Positions 50,459-62,512 of a DNA stretch of 64,000 bases are shown one piece after another. Numbering within the stretch: the first letter of the stretch is position 1; every line of letters begins with the position of its first letter. Source of the DNA: Mansonella perstans (taxonomy: Eukaryota; Nematoda; Chromadorea; Rhabditida; Onchocercidae); assembly GCA_037074765.1 (NCBI GenBank), contig JBAMDO010000058.1, positions 62,001 through 126,000 of the forward strand. Direction: 5' to 3'. The position numbers and the translations under genes were made by a program. The notes below the pieces were generated by a model, which saw only the letters and a list, made by a program, of their open reading frames with translations, was not told the origin of the DNA and made no database searches.

Positions 50459-53400
50459 ATGCCATCTTCACGGAAGAAAACGCATCAGTTGGCTTGTATT
50501 ATTGTAGAGAAGACAGTTATCACAGATACTCTCAAACATCGATTTGTCATTGAAAAAGAATTTGCACGTGGTGGTTTTGGACGAATTTACTCCGGAAAAC
50601 AAGTATTTTTTTTTTTTTAAATTTGCAATAAATTATTTTGGATATGAGTTAGAAATAGGCATTTTAAGCAAAGCATTGATTTCTGTTTTAGAAATTTACT
50701 TGTAAGATTATTGTTGTGATCTTTCATATGCCGCCACATCATATATAAAGGTTTGGTCCGTATGAGATACTGAAAATGTGTTTTCTACGTGTATTCTGTT
50801 TTTTTTTCTAGATATTTCATTTCCCAAATGTAAATTTCTAAAGTTCATGATATTTATGTTAGCACATTTCATTCGCGATATCTCAATGAATTGAATTTCA
50901 GGAAGACAGTAAAGAATACGGTAAATCTGGTTCTCTTGCGATCAAAATTGAACCATACGCAAATGGTCCACTTTTCACTGAAGTTATAGTATTTCAGCGA
51001 ATTCTAACAGCAACGAAGCTTGATGATTGGATGAATGAGAAGAGTTCGTTCAATTAATTTTTCCATTTTTTTCTCTTCTTTAATTAATCATGAATTTGTC
51101 TCAAAAAAAAATATTATTTCAAATTATAATATTTCGAATAATTAAAGGAAACTATATATATTGGCTTTTTTATTACATCGCACATTAGAAATGTTTTTTA
51201 CAGAAATAAACCATATCGGCTTACCTCGATACGTGAGTAGCGGTTTATTTACATACAATGGTGAGAAGTTACGATTTCTGATTATGCCACGTTATGAGAA
51301 ATCTCTAGAAACATATCGTATAGCAAATGGTGGTGTTTTGGACATACAATCGGTATTGACTGTTGTGAAGCAGTGTATCGATTGTTTGTCATACATGCAA
51401 GACCACGTTGGTGTTTTCTTATTTACAATCACATATGCAATGATTTCAGTACTTGTAATACAAGAATTGCTTTTCATAATCGTTTTTTATGTACAGAATT
51501 TGGTAGCTTAATTTTGAAATCGCATTCATCTGCATTTCGGTTTTGTAACTTTCTTTGAATTAATTATTTTACAGGACTATGTGCATGGTGATCTAAAGGC
51601 AGACAACATTCTATTGGCAAAACAAAACGAATATTCCAGATGTTTTTTGGTCGATTTTGGACTTGCAAAATTGGCCAAGGGAAATGTCAACAAGCCGGAT
51701 AAAAAAAGGGGTACATCTATGACGTTGATCTAAAGTTATAGCTTCGAAATGTTGCGATCGTTTAATTTAATTTTTAATATAATACGTTTAATTTTAATGC
51801 GATCGTTTAATTCAGTTGTTTTAATAACTTATTGTTTATTTTTTAGCTCATAACGGGACTTTGCTGTTTACTTCATTGGACGCTCATCGTGGCTGTGCTC
51901 CTTCATTTCGAGGCGACTTAGAAATACTTGGATACAATATACTTTATTGGCTATGCGGAACATTGCCTTGGCAAAGCTGTGGACAAAAACCGGACGCAGT
52001 AACATTTTTGTTTGGTGTTTGGCGCATTATTTTTTCATTGAAATAATGTGATAAAAAACAATTTATAGCTACTTCGAAATAGTTTACTTTGTACATCTTT
52101 AAATTAATTTATAGTTAAAGCTTTGAATGTTTTTTGTGCCTTGTCAAAAGTTTTAGTGAATTTCATCATCATCTGTGCTGATCGTGATCGTGATCGTTTA
52201 TTTCTAGTGTAATATAAAGCAGTTTAGAGCGAGAGCTTAAAGAAGCGTGTTAAAATTAGAACAAATAGAATGCATTATTTTTTCATTAAAATAATATGAT
52301 AAAAACTAGGTAGCTTTTGTGATAGTTATTTGGTCTTGTTTGTTCAAGCAGATGTTTTGTTTTTCCAATGAACGAGATCTGAACAAGCTATTCCTTTTTT
52401 CTGATTTAGGTTATGTTAGAAAAAGAAAAGTTCGCAAAGGAGCCGGATAAAAATATTAAGATGCTTTTGAAAGATGGATATATATCTTCTCTGAGCAAGC
52501 TTTTTAATTTGGCTTATGAAACACCGTATACAAGCAAAGTGGATTACGGAAGCGTCGAACTAGTAAATTTTTTTCGTATCATTTTTTTTCTTACATTACT
52601 AGGATTATTCTAACAATACATAGAAAACTTTGGGCGGAATAAGTCAACTTGTTGCATTGAAAATAACGAATTCTGCTATTTTTCAGATTTTTAATCAAAT
52701 TCAGTCGCAGTCATCTAAAAGTTCGAATTCAAGGAGCACCAGAAAGGAAAATTCGACAGCATCGCTGAATGGTAAAAAAGTGAATGCCAGAAAAATTTTG
52801 CCGACTTCTCGTAAACGTGAAGGAAACGCAAAAGATTCAGGTAATTTTAAAAAATGAACGAGTGTTGAGGAATATTGCTGTTAGAAATCCTTGAACTTGC
52901 TTTAGATGTGTAAAATAAAGTCTCAGACAGTATACTATTGCTTTATTTACTAAGTGAAGTCATTGCTTTTTTTTTTGGATTCTCACGAAAGCCAGTCTAT
53001 TTATGTTCACTTAGTGTTTTTGAGCACCGAAAAACTGTTTTCTGGAAAACTAAAATATTTTCTACTGTTACCGTTGCCATCACCCTTAATTTTTGTTTTA
53101 ATGCTCGGTCGTTTTTTTCTTTTCAAACCATTTTTTAAAAATATTTAACAGTACTGTTTGGCAGTTGCTCATTAAATGAAACGAAAATCAAAATCTTTTG
53201 GTATTTACAATACATTTAGCGACTTTGCTTTTTACATTAAAAAATTGCAGAAATTTTGAGCATACTATGGTCGTTTTCCAGCCTTTCGTTTTAAATTTTA
53301 TATTCGTGTTACGCACTGCTGACTAATCTCTGTTTTTCTAATCCTAATTTTAATGTATACATTTTTAACAGTTTTTCTGCACCTATCAGTTATTTATCGA

Positions 53401-54149
53401 ATATGTGGCTTAGGTAGCATTACGTCCAACAAATCACCCGCTCCAAAGATACGTAAAAGTGACCGAATTGCTAGCCAGCTATCGAAAGGAGTAAGCAGTT
53501 TCTCAGAAATTAGCAATAAGAAGTCTGCCGAAATTGATAGCAGCACTGGCAACAAAAAAAAAGGTTTTAAGAAACTAAAACTAAGACCTCAAACTGACTT
53601 GAAGCCTTCGGCTAGTCAAAACGCATCTTCTTTGGAGACACTTTCTAACACAAGTGAGTGATGGTTTAATTTTTATTCAATTTCATTTTTTCACTTTCAT
53701 ATTTCATAAAAAATTGACAGAGAAGTAGAAGGCTAGCATTTTCAAATCCTTTCGTAAAATAAAGCATGAAAACATGATGTATTAACTGCACCTGATATGC
53801 ATCACCAAATTTGCATTATAATGTTCACAATACACCCACTTTTGTTCATTTTGGTTCAGTCAGCCTTATGCTTTATCACTTTTTTTTTCACGTTTTATAA
53901 GTTTGTTAAATACAGATCAACAATCTGCTGTACTTTAAAACAGTGCATTGAAATAATAAATTATGGGAGTACAAAAAGAGAAGTATACGAAAAGTGAAAG
54001 TGCAGTACAAAATGAAGGAATAAATCATAAAATTTTCAGAATTGGAGGATTCACCTGGCAGGAAGCTACTTAATGTGATTCCGGGTCTTCAGAATATGAA
54101 AAATCTGCGACAATCTTTGAAAGATGAACTTGTAAAGAAATACTTGTAA
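50459..54149 (+). CDS. vrk-1: Vaccinia-related kinase (VRK-1), Ser/Thr kinase
   Basis: Cellular nuclear kinase of the CK1-related VRK family; VRK1 phosphorylates BAF (barrier-to-autointegration factor) and histone H3 and is needed for nuclear envelope reassembly. Nine exons join in frame to 477 aa: 50459-50602, 50902-51043, 51204-51406, 51575-51710, 51847-51998, 52410-52562, 52687-52840, 53414-53653 and 54040-54149. Visible kinase parts: glycine loop ARGGFGRIY (36-44), ATP-binding lysine in LAIKIE (Lys63), VRK-specific insert with [10 protein letters not shown], catalytic loop [10 protein letters not shown] (Asp169), VDFGLA (190-192), and the VRK substrate-loop and helix F motif [14 protein letters not shown] then [10 protein letters not shown]. 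All catalytic residues are present, so it should be active. The C-terminal third is Ser/Lys-rich and basic ([25 protein letters not shown]), consistent with nuclear localisation and chromatin binding. It is longer than human VRK1 (396 aa). Confidence 0.95.
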
Positions 54150-54292
54150 AGAAATATATCAATGGTGCTAACCAGAAGATAGGGAAGCAATAAGTCCGTT
54201 GTGATTCATGTATTGCCCAAATCCCAAAAATGCGCTGTTTGTGGGTGGATATATACATTAAAACGGATTTTAGAAGAATCATTCTCTATAAA

Positions 54293-54298
54293 AATAAA
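54293..54298 (+). promoter_or_regulatory. Probable polyadenylation signal of vrk-1
   Basis: AATAAA 144 nt after the vrk-1 stop codon, in the right orientation and at a typical 3' UTR distance. Confidence 0.5.
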
Positions 54299-54559
54299 TT
54301 CAGTAGTAAGTGAAGATTCACGGGTATTGAAATGATTTCCTATTTTTTCCAATGTTGTAATTTTTTAGCACTGGAAATGATGATTGGGTATGTCAGAAAT
54401 TGTGTCACACATAAAACTTTTAAATTTTCCGCTTCAGTATTAATGCTTTAGAAGTAGGAATTATTGTTGATGGATCTATTGTACTTCATCAACAGTTTTG
54501 CGACCTTCAAATTTCATGGTATTTATACTTTTATTTCGAGTTATTATTTCATGACCATG

Positions 54560-54607
54560 CTTTTACTCCTTGCAATAATCGTAATGAATTATTGCAAGGA
54601 GTAAAAG
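54560..54607. repeat. Perfect 20-bp hairpin with 8-nt loop
   Basis: Arms at 54560-54579 (cttttactccttgcaataat) and 54588-54607 are exact reverse complements, with loop cgtaatga; two G-T pairs can extend the stem to 22. It lies 411 nt after the vrk-1 stop codon and outside any called exon. Could be a small RNA precursor or a recent local inversion-duplication. Confidence 0.9.
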
Positions 54608-54851
54608 TGAATGTTTTGTTAAGAGTAACTGTTCTTTAAATTTACCGTAACATGCAGCAAATAAGATGCAGAGTGAAAACAGAGAAACAAATGATTTGAT
54701 CGCACCAATTTTTAACATATCTTTGAACTATATGTTCATCTTTTTTGTGTTTTTTGGTCCGCATTTTTTTGTACTCATTCTTTTTTATGTGCTGAAATAT
54801 ACTGCTGGATGTGAAATAAATAAAAGAATTTTTTGAATGCTTTTGCAATTA

Positions 54852-55735
54852 TTAGTTTAGAAAGTTCGAATATTCATTTAAAATTTTGTCTTTTCTTTTG
54901 ACAATCCAAAATTTTTTAAAAACAAATAGAAAATTTCGTCGAGGATAGGCAGGTACACAAAATCTCATAATATCGATGTGTATGTCAATGTCCAAAAGCA
55001 TTCGATATTCACTAGTAGCAACGCCCATAACAGGAATTATCTTCACCTTTCTTTCTTTTCAGTAAATTAACCGAATCCAAAATCCGATTATCATCATCGT
55101 AAGAGAAAAGAACAAAATTATTTTCTGTATGTGAGTGTCACCGGAAGAAAAATTCCCATCCTTTTTTCGATTCATTGGAAATATTTGGAACAGTGTTAGC
55201 TTTTCATGATTTCTGAAAGTAATGTAGTTTGTAGTGTTGGAACTTACGTCTCGAAATATCATATGACTCACGGTATTTACAAACATACACAGTGGAAATT
55301 TTTGTGAATCATTTGTTAAAGGAATCTCAAACGCTGTGATTATATGAACGAAATCAAGTAAGGTAATGTCTGTTACATATTTGTTCGCAAAGCATTTTTT
55401 TGAGGATGTTTGCAAGAAAGAAAAATACTTTTATACATCTTAAAGCTAATCTTTCGGGTATCACTGCAAGCAATGATCGCTTCTTTGCGATGTTATGTCA
55501 CATGAAGTGAACTTGAAGCAGACAAAATATCGTATTCATCCACAATAGCTTTTCGTTTTAAGTAAGTTATCTTCTTGCCTCTTACATCAATGGTGATACG
55601 AGGAAGTGCCACAAGAAAAGATAAATTTCTGGACGTTAATTGTTTCCAGATAGCTCGCCTCAACTTTCAGCTTTGACAAAACTCGTCAATTATTCCACTT
55701 ATATGAACATCATGAATGTATCCTCATGTTGTAAA
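54852..55735 (-). pseudogene. Possible interrupted minus-strand gene, family unknown
   Basis: Reading the minus strand from about 55735, one frame carries protein-like sequence with in-frame stops: GYIHDVHISGIIDEF, then KLRRAIWKQLTSRNLSFLVA and LPRITIDVRGKKITYLKRK (55660-55510), stop, then further residues. A second frame holds a 118-codon stretch (55415-55059) ending in a hydrophobic segment (IILFFSLTMMIIGFWIRL). A third (55025-54852) reads GVATSEYRMLLDIDIHID. Donor-like GTAAGA and GTAAGT exist inside, but I could not join them in frame. I do not recognise a family. It may be a decayed gene, or a real gene whose exons I failed to resolve. Confidence 0.28.
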
Positions 55736-57098
55736 GTTTATTCTGTTATCATTATTAAAATTTAGTGAAAATAAAAATTGCTGACAAAATTGCTGCACAA
55801 ACGATGTCTGTTGAAAAATTTTTTAAAAATTTTTCACTCAAAAATGACATCATTTCTGCATGTGAAATCTACTATATCTCTACTATCCATTCTGACATAA
55901 TACATTAATTTCGCCATCGGAATCGGTGTTTTTTTTTTGCAGTTTAGTAGTTGTGATTTCTTCGAAAACATATTAAAAGTTACTTTTTTATTTTTAAAAA
56001 ATTTATATCAATCGTATTCTGAATGTCTATCCTTTTTGGCACATAAAAAAAAAACCAGAATTATAATTAGATTTCATCTAGAAATAAGCATTTTCAATTT
56101 ACAGTCAATGTTTTGAAGTTTTAACTTTGAGCAAAATTTCTTCCAAAAAAAAAAGTGACAATCAATTTATTGGATATGATATTTCAAAATCATTTGCACC
56201 TTTTAACCTTCCGCTATGCATCAAATTTTTACAATTATCTGTAATAAAGAACAGAAATTGTTCGAAAAGAAATCATGCATATGCTTAAACTAAGATCAGA
56301 TTAACTTTCTGTATGCTATTCATAAATTCTACTAAATGCTATACTTTCATGTAAATGTTAAATTGTAAATGCTAATCATAATTTCTGACTCAGTCCACAT
56401 AATCAAACCTAAAAGTCATTTTGAGAGAAAAATTTATTATGAAAAAGCTTTTGTTTGTTTTTTCGATTCTCAATTTCTGGTAATATGCGAGGGCATGAAA
56501 TGGATATAATATATGCTGATGAAAGACAGCTTTATTATCAATGAAGGGTATGGCAATTGAATAAATGCCATTAATAGATTGATTTTGATGCAGTGTTTTT
56601 TTTTTTTTTTTTTTTTTTTTTGTTGTGAAATTTTAGGCCTGAAGAGTGAGAGGGTAAGTGGGTAACATTCATAGCATAATGAATATTTGCATAAATAATC
56701 ATAGCATTGGAATGGACGAGTTTCCTTACTTTTTCTGTTTTTGCTAAAATTTTAATGCAGATTTTAATAGCAGAATGTACTGTTAGATGGATCACCAGCA
56801 TCAGTTTAGTAGTATGGCAGTTTGAATGAATTTTCAATGAAAACAAATCTACAGAGCGGATAGAGCTAGCCGGAATCTGTTCTGTCTGGAATTTTTTCTG
56901 AATCGTTGAACACACAAGTGGTTGAAACTATACTTATGACCTCTGATGAATACGGAAATTCCTTAATCGGAAAATGATCGGAAAACTGAAAAATACCACT
57001 TTAGCCGAGAAAAAACACTCCAATGCTCAGAAAGGCATTGAGAAATTTTGATAGGAAATTCGTTACGAAGCATTCAAGTTAATCAATTCTTTGCACAG
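55736..57098. other. Intergenic, poly-T tract, nothing recognised
   Basis: AT-rich DNA with a 26-nt poly-T run at 56596-56621. A minus-strand open frame at 56571-56915 runs into this tract as poly-lysine and has no motif, so it is not called. Confidence 0.45.
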
Positions 57099-58070
57099 AT
57101 CTTAAAAAAACTTCAATTTAAGTTTGTAAAACTACCTATTCCTTCAGGTAGTGAAATAAAATTAAAACATTTAAAAAGTATGCAAGTTTTGCTCTCGATG
57201 ATTTGTTTTACTTGTTTTTTCTCCAGAGAATGGTTTTGAAAAATTTAATCTTTGTTTTGGACTTACTATTCTTCAACAGGAAATCACACTTCGTTTCAAG
57301 TCTTCTTTGGTAAGACTGCAGTACTAGCTTAACATTGTTTAATCTCAAAAAATTTATACATTTAAAATTTCAGAAAAAACAAGCTTACTTTATTAAACGG
57401 TACCAAGGAAAAAATTACGAAAACTTGTGTGTCACGATGAAGACAAAAAGGAAGGGAAGAGAAATGAGCGTAAAGAGGTGAAGAGAAAGTTGATGATGCG
57501 TGAAACGAGGACGGGAAACTAGGTAGGAAGAAAATGGATTGGAATCAGAATAATAAATGTAAATGATTTTCAGGAATGTATGAAAAAAGAGGATGAAAAT
57601 GATTTTCAGTGCTTGGCAACCATCAAATATTGTTAGAAGCATCATCCTAGGGGTTCTATCACCATCTCGTTGTGACATAAGCCGAAGTATCATCAGAATA
57701 CAATCACTGATCAAGTTCGAAAGCATAAAATTCTCTTATAGTTAGATACATGCTTCTGATTGCTCAACTAAGTTCTATTGTTACTAAAATTAATGCTTTT
57801 TTAAACAATCTATTTTCTCATTTCCCAGATTTGGAAAAAAAAAAACAAATATATTCTCGTCGCCATTATTTCATGATTCAAAGATTCGCATGCAACTGCT
57901 AAATGAAAAAACAATTATGTATTAGTACTAAGCTCTTGCACTTCCATCATTTAGGATTGAAGAAGTGCTCATACGTAGAAAATTTACGCTTCGAAATACT
58001 TGGAAATTTGAACTGGAGAGATTATATCAAGAAATAAGGAATGCTGTTAATGCTGCTTTCTTGTCGACAG
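57099..58070 (+). other. Cluster of exon-like segments, strand and gene uncertain
   Basis: Plus-strand segments with acceptor and donor consensus: 57099-57147 or -57177 (ILKKLQFKFVKLPIPSG), 57280-57309 (EITLRFKSSL), 57374-57399 (KKQAYFIK), 57610 to about 57740 (AWQPSNIVRSIILGVLSPSR) and 57955-58070 (IEEVLIRRKFTLRNTWKFEL, or LKKCSYVENLRFEILGN in another frame). The second to fourth join in phase with each other and then with the alternative frame of the last, ending in TAA. The first does not fit. The minus strand at 57726-57600 is also open. No family is recognised. Confidence 0.25.
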
Positions 58071-59179
58071 GTATTGCTTTTGATTTTCGCATTGATAAAA
58101 AATGTGATAAAAGTCCGCATTCATACAGATAAGATTTTAATAAGTTCGAAACTCGATGTATTTGCGGAGTTTATTAATTGAAGAAAAGAAAATTCCAAAC
58201 TTGCATCTTCATTAATGTGCACAGAAAAAACTGAAATATCTGGAAAGATTACAATTTAAAATTTAATTTCCATTTTCTACATCACATTTTCATCACAAGT
58301 CCAGTTAGTAACTCTCTGAAAGATTATCTCATGATCGGATTTGGTGAAGAAATTGGTGAAGGTTCGTCAACAATTATTTAATAAGATTGATGACTGCACT
58401 AGGATTATTGGACATTAAAGAGGACCACAAAACATAGTAGTCACAAGTATTGCTGTGGCAGTGGATTTGTTGAATTGCTTGGTACTAGCCAATGCAAGAG
58501 TATAGCCAACATTGCTAATATAATAAAAGTTAACAAAATGAAAGATATACTTATGATAAACGGACAGATTTATTAGCTTTATTAATAACTTGAAAAAACA
58601 CGATGCATCACTGCAAATTCGATTTTCATAGTAAAACTTTCATAGAAAAATAGTAAAATGGTAAAAATATAAATCATAAAAAAATAGTAAAAATATAAAT
58701 TTATGACTTTAGCCACAAATGTGTATTAGATAAGATAAAGTAAGATATAAGTTGGAAGTGCCGAATGCAAATTCTTTATGCATATTTGCTGGAAATTTTG
58801 CTATATCAAACTTTTAAAGATTTTGATAATTTGAATAAAGTGATTGTGGTCACTTATCTCGAACAAAGAGATGCGTAGGATAATGTCAAGTGATTCGTGA
58901 TTAGGTGTATCCTTAGCAGGTATACTTAAATGTCAAAAGCATTTCATCCTTTTTCTCTTCGATAACATCACAATTTTCAAATATATTTAGTCAAAATGGA
59001 CAAAAATGAGCCAGACGGTAGGTTAATGCTAAGGATGTACCTAATCACGGATTGATACAACTGACCAACCAGGTGGTATTACGGGTCACTGCCAATTAAT
59101 TCCGTTGTTGTGCTGATAGAGCATTTTAAAGAAATGACGATGAACCATTTAGAAAAATAAGAGCAGGTAAAACAGGCCG
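58071..59179. other. Intergenic region with an inverted repeat
   Basis: No gene is supported. It contains the inverted repeat listed at 58896-59049 and leads up to the TATA promoter at 59228. Confidence 0.4.
58896..59049. repeat. Inverted repeat, 23-nt arms, about 110 nt apart
   Basis: Arms 58896-58918 (cgtgattaggtgtatccttagca, shown only in part as cgtgattagg and atccttagca) and 59027-59049 are reverse complements with two adjacent mismatches in the middle. The enclosed 108 nt shows no coding sequence. The size suits a small non-autonomous DNA element or a long hairpin; no target-site duplication was confirmed. Confidence 0.6.
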
Positions 59180-59212
59180 TACACGCATACATACACACAC
59201 ACACATGCATAC
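59180..59212. repeat. AC-rich microsatellite
   Basis: Short run of AC and CATA units just upstream of the TATA box at 59228. Confidence 0.85.
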
Positions 59213-59227
59213 AACGATTGACGGTAG

Positions 59228-59235
59228 TATATAAG
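59228..59235 (+). promoter_or_regulatory. TATA box of a candidate promoter
   Basis: TATATAAG followed by GTGGGCG, then CACTCCGCCCC about 40 nt downstream, at the start of an unusually GC-rich block (59200-59640). Transcription would start near 59260. The leader to 59385 ends in AAG/GTACGT, a good donor, so this looks like a promoter with a short first exon of a plus-strand gene that continues to the right. Confidence 0.4.
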
Positions 59236-59259
59236 TGGGCGTAGATGTAGATGTTGTCC

Positions 59260-59385
59260 CGCCCTGTCACACTCCGCCCCATAAGATTACAAGCGTTACA
59301 GGAATTCTTCATGTTCATTCCACGCATTCCGTCCGTGTCTCTGTGTTCAGCAGTGTCGTGTCCCATCGAGATCGCTTCTTCGAAG
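59260..59385 (+). other. Candidate first exon downstream of the TATA box
   Basis: GC-richer segment ending at donor GTACGT (59386). An ATG at 59311 opens 25 codons (MFIPRIPSVSLCSAVSCPI and on) up to the donor; without splicing it stops six codons later. It may be an untranslated leader with a short upstream ORF. The 5' end is estimated from the TATA box only. Confidence 0.3.
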
Positions 59386-59555
59386 GTACGTTTTCGAGCC
59401 TAAGTGCTCGCTCGTTCTTTGCGTGACCGTAACTGTGAAAGGTTCCGCGTCCCTTTGTTACTACAATTACTGCTACTGCTAAAACTATTACTACAACAAC
59501 TATTCTTCCCACGATAATAGTAGATAGTGTTGGAGAGCGCTATCGTCATTTTCAG

Positions 59556-59610
59556 TGTTGAAGCGGAAGGATCCGCGGCGGCAAAGGACAGATTGTTGCT
59601 GCATGTGAAG
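59556..59610 (+). other. Candidate second exon
   Basis: A 55-nt segment between a very good acceptor (CGTCATTTTCAG) and donor (AAG/GTTGGT). It is GC-rich and open in one frame only (VEAEGSAAAKDRLLLHVK), which needs an incoming phase of 2; the preceding candidate exon ends in phase 0, so the two do not join as a continuous ORF. It may belong to a 5' UTR, or a part is missing. Confidence 0.3.
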
Positions 59611-62087
59611 GTTGGTGCAAATTCCATTCTTTTGTCACTTCTTTTCAATCATTCACATAACATGTCATACACATACATACATATACCTTACAGACATTAA
59701 AACGAACTCTCGGGAATAGCAAGTTAACATAGTAACAGACAAACAAGTTCTTGTTTCTTTGTTTACTTATTTTCTCCGTGATTTCCTTGATATTAATGGC
59801 AAAAGTTCTATTTCAGGTTGGTTCATTTCTCTAATGCTCTTGAATCGATGTGTAAACGGGATGCGATATTTCGAGCAAATAAAGTAAATAAATAAATAAT
59901 CAAAAGTAGCCTATGAGATATTGAAATTTGCTCAAAATGCCATACCTTCTCTTATCTTTTCTTCAGAGGAAAATCTTAATTTCGGACTTTTCCCTTGAAA
60001 TATCTCGAGAATGATGTTTTACCTGACTGATTGATCAGGATGTACTTCTGATAGTGCCTGTCTGTATCGACATGTTGTTTATCCGTACTTTATAGCGTAT
60101 GTGTGTGTATACGTGTGTGTATGTATGTGTTTATCCGTCCTTATATTTGCTTCTGATTAGTATAACGTTGATTGCTAAGTTGTTGTAATAATGTGAAGAG
60201 TAATTGATGTTGGTAACAAAGTGTCGGAGAGTTTTGCGATTGCTGACATTAGCTTCGGAAATGCTTTGCTTTAGGATGTGGTTCGTAATAAGCAATTATT
60301 GCTTAAGACAGACACATCAAGTTGCACTGAAGCGCCCCATATTGCTTACTACTGATAAATAGGATGCACTGTTGCGCTTTTTGCATGTATGTTGAAGTTA
60401 GAGTAGTTTAAGCAGTTTATCACATTTCAATATATTCTTGTAAAGGTGAAATGTTTCTGCATTTTAAGACATGTTCTCATAGTATGAGTAAATGTTTGGA
60501 ATAGCTTGTCATTAATTTCATCAATTCTAAAACGTGCCAAGAAAATTCGTGGACATATCACGTTGTTGTGATACAGATTAATGATTTTTATCATCAAAGC
60601 TATCTATTATCTTCTCTCAGTCAAGACAATCAAGATATCCTTGTTGAATCAAGGATGATCAATTGTTGTGCCATTCATCAAATTATTTATTATTTAACCT
60701 AAGCTAATCGAATAGTTTCATTCCGTCATTTCAACGATCAATAATAATTAATTGACTAATCATTTCAAATTTTTGCAAAATTTACTCAAAAAAATAATAT
60801 AATTTTAAAGAAGATAAAAATGAGGATATTGAAATCCTCAAAAAATACATATTCGGAGCGAAGTAATCAAATTTTATCATTTAGCTTCAATTACACAAGT
60901 AATGCAAAAATCATTCATTACTGTACTCTAGCTAATTCCATTATTGGACACACTCCATTGCTTGCATCTTTTACAATTATAGCGAAATTGTATGAAAGAA
61001 TTAAAGCAATCGTTTGTTTTTCATAATTACAAATTAGGATGAATTGTTTGTAACTATGGTAGTTTTATGATAACAAATACTAACAAATTTTTTTTTTTTT
61101 CAATTGTATTTGTATTTTTTCTTTTAACATTAGATGAAATTAAATCACAAAAAAAAAAAAAAAAAATTTCCTTCTTCTTCTTTTATAATTTCATCAATAT
61201 GTTTTATTATTCCACATATCTTTTCCTGAAAATTTAGTAAAATGCTATTCATTTTATTTCTATACTAATTTTAACCTTAAACTATTCATCTTACTAAAAC
61301 AATTCTGGTTAATTTCTACAGTATTTCTCAGCAAAGATTACCGTACTTCGTGTGCAGTAATTTTTTTTTGTTATGGGAAATACGAACAGACACGTGTTTA
61401 TGATTTGCTGCCTGCTTCTTTTACTTCTGATAATTTTAGATGATATTTTATTGATAGTTTACGCATACACGTATATATGCGTAAACGTATATATCGCATT
61501 CATGTATGCACTTTGTAGAGATGCATTGAGGGTTGGATGAATATCAACGTGAATGTATTACTTTTACTGTTGTTAGATTAAATTTAATTAAATGATTTAA
61601 CAATTTAATCATTTCTAAGAAATACATATTTCTTGTCAAGAATGATGTAACATAATTTGAACATCCCACCTCGTATCTAATCAACGATTCTTAACAATTA
61701 TTCTGCAGTTAGTTTAATTTTTAAACTGATATTTTAATTTCTTTAGCTCATAAATGAAGAAGTTAACTCCTGAACTCGTATCTGATCAACGATCCTTTTT
61801 AATCATTAGTCCTTTATTTAATCAAGCTTTATTTTCTTTTTTCATCAATTTCAATCTTCTATAATAATAATTTTTACTTTTATCTTTATCTAAATTTTAC
61901 TTCTACAACTACTATTCAATTTAACCTAAAACAGAAAATTCATTGTATAGCCTTACGTGAATTTCGTGTTTTCATTAATTAAAATTTTTCTTTTTTTTTT
62001 TTTTTTTTTATTTCATTCAATTTTCTTCTAAATGACAATAATCGGATCGTGGATCTTTCGGTAAAATTTACGGATGGAGGAAGAGAG
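59611..62087. other. Non-coding stretch, nothing recognised
   Basis: AT-rich DNA with poly-T/poly-A runs at about 61088-61100, 61149-61166 and 61991-62009. An open frame at 60820-61023 has no motif. If the TATA promoter at 59228 is real, this may be a long first intron. Confidence 0.4.
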
Positions 62088-62176
62088 ATGAAGATAATTG
62101 TCGATGCGTGGCTGTTGCTACTGGTGTGCGGAATAGGGAATGCCCTTGGACACCAAACATATGCACATGCATTGGC
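62088..62176 (+). CDS. Candidate first exon of a secreted protein
   Basis: ATG at 62088 opens a typical signal peptide, MKIIVDAWLLLLVCGIGNAL, with a likely cleavage after NALG, then HQTYAHAL. The frame meets GC/GTAGGC, a possible donor at 62177, and would stop at the same place (GCG TAG) if not spliced. An earlier ATG at 62074 stops after five codons. The following exons are not found in the remaining 1.8 kb, so the gene would continue beyond the window. The signal peptide is clear; that it is a real gene is inference. Confidence 0.35.
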
Positions 62177-62471
62177 GTAGGCATCGACATGGACATCTGC
62201 TTCTTCTACAGCCTTTCTTGCCCTTCAATGACCTGACCAAAACAGTCTGCCTTCTTAGTATTCCTTTTCAACATAGCACCATTGCGCAGTGCATTTGTCT
62301 GTCCAATTCTTTGTTGATCTGTCGTCCACTTGTATATTTTGTCCGTCTGTCCATTTGTTCCTATTTTCGCCTTGTTGTAGCAATGATATTACAATCATGA
62401 ATAAAAACAGCCTTACTATTAAAAATACGCAATCCCTGATACAAATGTTAAAAATATACTTAATGTACCTA

Positions 62472-62512
62472 TATATGTGTGTGTATGTGTATGTGTGTGT
62501 GTGTGTGTGTGT
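62472..62512. repeat. GT-rich microsatellite
   Basis: GT units with interspersed ATGT over about 40 nt. Confidence 0.95.

Noticed and set aside
50459..54149. Reading the kinase as a viral or transferred gene because of the name vaccinia-related
   Set aside because: It has nine introns, nematode-like composition and the cellular VRK domain order; the family is an ancient animal one.
56571..56915. Minus-strand frame of 114 codons
   Set aside because: Its end is poly-lysine from a poly-T tract and the rest has no motif or splice context.
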